This document shows, one piece after another, positions 61,865-64,000 of a stretch of DNA of 64,000 nucleotides; within the stretch, counting starts at the first letter, position 1, and every line of letters starts with the position of its first letter. The notes below the pieces were generated by a model. It saw only the letters and a program-made list of their open reading frames with translations. It was not told the DNA's origin and did no database searches. Location: positions 124,001 to 188,000 of the forward strand of contig NZ_JAIUFY010000007.1 in assembly GCF_020165855.1 (NCBI RefSeq), written 5' to 3'. Both the position numbers and the translations under genes were made by a program. Origin of the DNA: Celeribacter litoreus (lineage in GTDB: Bacteria; Pseudomonadota; Alphaproteobacteria; Rhodobacterales; Rhodobacteraceae).

Positions 61865-62665
61865 TCAGAACTCCCCACGCTGGATGGCGTCGATCAGAGG
61901 GCCGTATCCATCGGGGCCGAGCCAGAAACGCATGATCCGCGTCACGGCGCTTGAGGTGCGCGTCGCCCCTGTGATCCCGTCAACCTCGAACTCGCTGCTC
62001 GCGCGTCCTTTGGCGACGGCAAAACGCACAGCGCCGCTTGCGTCCGCGATCTCTTTCCCGCGCCATTGCGAAAGCCACGCAGGTTCCTCGATGCGTCCGC
62101 CCAGACCGGGGGTCTCGGCTTGGGCCAAGACGGCCAGACCCGCGATGGTGTTCATGTCCGCCCTGAGCGCGAGAATGGCATCAATCGGGGCGACATAGCC
62201 TGCCCCGCTGATCGGCAGCAGCGCGAGTGAAATTTCGCCGTCCGCCCCGCGCAGGAAGTAGATCTGCGCGTAGTTCGGGCGCTGCCCGAGACCGGCGAGG
62301 TCCTGCCCTTCGGAGAGACCCGTCCAGTTCGCATTGTCCTCCAGCGCAGCGGAGAGAGTGGCGGGCGTGACGTCAGTCGCGGCTCTTCCTTCGGTCAGAT
62401 CGACAACGACGGTGGAGAGAGAGCCGCCCTCCGCGGCCATCAGTTCAGACATGCCTGGGATGCCCGCGATCAGCCCCTCAAGACGCGCCTGTTGTTCGGC
62501 GGCACGGTTGGCGGCTTGGATCGGGCGCAGGATCACGGTCGCCCCGCTGACCCCGAGGGCACAGATGGCCGAGACCAGAAACGCCATGACCAAGGTCTTG
62601 GTCCGGCTTTCGTTCGGCAGAGCGAGGAGTTTCCGCCACGCGGTGATCGGGTTCATGTCAGCCAT
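61865..62665 (-). CDS. nqrC: Na+-translocating NADH:quinone reductase subunit C
   Basis: A 266-residue periplasm-facing subunit with one N-terminal helix (about residues 24-45). The covalent FMN site is present: DGITGATRTSSAVTRI, with Thr235 as acceptor. AETPGLGGRIEE (about 183-194) is the second conserved FMN-domain motif. Length is close to the norm. It overlaps nqrB by 8 bases. Confidence 0.96.
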   Translation of the reverse strand: MADMNPITAWRKLLALPNESRTKTLVMAFLVSAICALGVSGATVILRPIQAANRAAEQQARLEGLIAGIPGMSELMAAEGGSLSTVVVDLTEGRAATDVTPATLSAALEDNANWTGLSEGQDLAGLGQRPNYAQIYFLRGADGEISLALLPISGAGYVAPIDAILALRADMNTIAGLAVLAQAETPGLGGRIEEPAWLSQWRGKEIADASGAVRFAVAKGRASSEFEVDGITGATRTSSAVTRIMRFWLGPDGYGPLIDAIQRGEF

Positions 62666-63437
62666 GACGTTTTCTCCTTTGCCTTACCCAGAGAGCGAGC
62701 GCGGCCTCGTCGAAGAGTGGCGCGAACAAAGATGCGAGGAATGCGGCCGAGACAGTCATTTGCACCGGTGCGGCCCCCTGCCATTCATGAGCGAAGAGGA
62801 CTACAAATCCCCCATAGACCGCCCCGTAAAGCCAACGGCCGAGGGAGGTCGAGGCGCCCGCGACCGGATCGGTGACGAGGAGCGCCAACACCAAAACAGC
62901 GGCGGGCAAGATTGCTGAAATCGCAGGATCGCCGCCGGAATACGCGATCCCGAGGACCGCAAAGGCCGCGATAATGACGCGCATAGACAGAATGCCGAAC
63001 AGTGCGCCAATCGCCAACGCAGGCAGCGCCGCCCAAAAGACGGGTGCAACGAAATCAGGCCACGGTGCCGCCGGAAAACCAAAGCCCAGAAAGGCAATCG
63101 TAACAGTGGCCGGATTGAGTACATTGCGCCCCCAGCCTCCAAACACCAATTCGGCCATGACCGTGCCGAAACTGACGCCGAGGGCCAACCGGATCAGACC
63201 CAAATCTTCGGGCGCGATCATGGCGACTGCGATTGCGGACAGCACACCGGCCAGAGAAGGCGATTGTGCCCGCGCCAGCATAAAGACCATGTGCCAGACG
63301 CCGGATATGATCAGAGTGAGGCTGAGTCGCCCAATCGCATCAAGGCCCCCGAACCAGAGCCACGTCAGCACCATCGGCATAAGCGCCAAGAGCAAGAGTG
63401 CTGCGACCATCTCGCGATCCCACATCCCGCGCCTCAT
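62658..63437 (-). CDS. nqrB: Short NqrB-type subunit lacking the covalent-FMN segment
   Basis: A 259-residue NqrB/RnfD-family membrane protein, against about 410 residues for well-known NqrB. The core is recognisable: LALGVSFGTVMAELVFGGWG, RNVLNPATVTIAFLGFGFP (104-122), LVTDPVAGASTSLGRWLYGA and a C-terminal LFAPLFDEAAL. The soluble N-terminal part of NqrB is missing, and the DG.SGAT.L segment that should follow the NPA helix, holding the FMN-bearing threonine, is absent: residues 120-150 read straight into the next helix. The start is fixed by a 4-base overlap with nqrA (ATGA), so it is not a broken frame. Confidence 0.88.
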   Translation of the reverse strand: MRRGMWDREMVAALLLLALMPMVLTWLWFGGLDAIGRLSLTLIISGVWHMVFMLARAQSPSLAGVLSAIAVAMIAPEDLGLIRLALGVSFGTVMAELVFGGWGRNVLNPATVTIAFLGFGFPAAPWPDFVAPVFWAALPALAIGALFGILSMRVIIAAFAVLGIAYSGGDPAISAILPAAVLVLALLVTDPVAGASTSLGRWLYGAVYGGFVVLFAHEWQGAAPVQMTVSAAFLASLFAPLFDEAALALWVRQRRKRHG

Positions 63438-64000
63438 GCGACACCTTCCTCTTCTTCAATGCGGTCCAGAAGCGCCCGCAGTTGGGTCATGAGACGCGGC
63501 GATGCGCCCGTCGCATAATCCGCCAGCGCGACATCCTCTTCCAACAGAGACAGACCGCCTAGACGGGTGAAGCCCTCAACATCGCCGGACGCCAAGATAC
63601 GGATCAGCGCAGCGGAGGGGAGCGCGCGCCCGAACGCGAGATCGAGCGCGGCTGTTGGAATGATCGGCGCGCGTCGCGACACATGATCGAGCGCCTCGTT
63701 GAACCAGTGACGGTTCTTCGTGGACGTGTCGCGCGTGAGCACCGTGACTTGCCGATCCCTGTGCGACAACCAATGCGCGGGCCGCCCGTCCAGAAACGAG
63801 CCGGACAAGACCGCATGCGGTCCGGGGCGCAGAAGCGACTGGCTCAACCCGCGCAGGTCCGCGCCCGGCTGGCACTGAACCAGTTTCGCCTCTCTGAGCG
63901 CATCGCCCGAAATAGAGACCACACGCGTCGCGGGCACATAGCCCGTCTCCAGAAAGGAACCGATATCCGCGACATCTTTCGCATGGATATCCCAGACAGG
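63434..64000 (-). CDS. nqrA: Na+-translocating NADH:quinone reductase subunit A, C-terminal part
   Basis: The final 188 codons of nqrA; the start lies right of the window. The visible frame runs from the window edge with PVWDIHAKDVADIGSFLETG, matching the NqrA pattern VW.I..QDV.AIG..F.TG, then VVSISGDALREAKLV, LSHRDRQVTVL and a C-terminal EGFTRLGGLSLLEEDVALADYA. NqrA is a cytoplasmic subunit contacting quinone. It is the first gene of the operon, overlapping nqrB by 4 bases. Confidence 0.95.
   Translation of the reverse strand, partial: PVWDIHAKDVADIGSFLETGYVPATRVVSISGDALREAKLVQCQPGADLRGLSQSLLRPGPHAVLSGSFLDGRPAHWLSHRDRQVTVLTRDTSTKNRHWFNEALDHVSRRAPIIPTAALDLAFGRALPSAALIRILASGDVEGFTRLGGLSLLEEDVALADYATGASPRLMTQLRALLDRIEEEEGVA

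Overview
The window is about 62% G+C, tightly packed, and rich in transport operons (ABC, TRAP), hydantoinase-like genes, CoA-transferase and thiolase genes and a Na+-NQR cluster. Protein style and gene combinations suggest an alphaproteobacterium of the Rhodobacterales (Roseobacter/Rhodobacter type). This is judged from recognisable families, not from a database search. No rRNA, tRNA, CRISPR array, phage or complete insertion sequence was seen. It reads as chromosome or chromid devoted to scavenging small organic substrates.

Layout. 1-1000: tail of a class V aminotransferase, facing an Lrp/AsnC regulator. 1034-10107: minus-strand operon of a spermidine/putrescine-type ABC transporter around hydantoinase-like HyuA/HyuB, with a divergent LacI regulator and a perfect 18-bp palindrome between. 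10132-19475: LysR regulator divergent from an amino-acid ABC transporter, class III aminotransferase, CoA-transferase A/B, M20 deacylase and thiolase; the order fits beta-amino-acid (or N-acyl-beta-amino-acid) breakdown. 19500-21200: AT-richer island with a DXD glycosyltransferase and a 45-codon IS30-type helix-turn-helix gene. 21204-26315: LysR, uraD, a TRAP transporter and a hydantoin/allantoin-racemase homologue that lacks both catalytic cysteines. 26381-32488: DUF475 membrane protein and a dipeptide-type ABC operon. 32813-39015: acid-sugar cluster (BNR/Asp-box protein, iron alcohol dehydrogenase, GntR, DUF1537 kinase, PdxA2, DHDPS-family aldolase). 39100-43908: zinc alcohol dehydrogenase, flavin monooxygenase and an AcoR-like activator without the sigma-54 contact loop. 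43997-49642: DUF4242 protein, a 993-residue BTAD/ATPase/TPR regulator, and a divergent methyltransferase-nitrilase-GFA set. 49737-57530: Liv-type ABC operon with SDR, zinc dehydrogenase, dihydroxyacetophenone-dioxygenase-like cupin and GntR regulator. 57826-64000: CBS protein, nqrM, apbE and nqrFEDCBA (nqrA cut by the window edge).

Points most worth attention: (1) an NqrB about 150 residues short that lacks the segment carrying the covalent-FMN threonine, while all other NQR cofactor residues in view are kept; (2) an AcoR-like activator missing GAFTGA and the Walker B acidic pair, next to a promoter with a strong dyad but no visible -24/-12 element; (3) a perfect or near-perfect hairpin just after the stop codon of all four ABC solute-binding-protein genes, but not after the TRAP one; (4) a chemically coherent beta-amino-acid module; (5) a cysteine-less racemase homologue in a ureide cluster; (6) two TGTATACA sites 104 bp apart in front of a GntR-led operon. 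No alignments, folding programs or searches were run; residue matches come from reading and from memory of the families.
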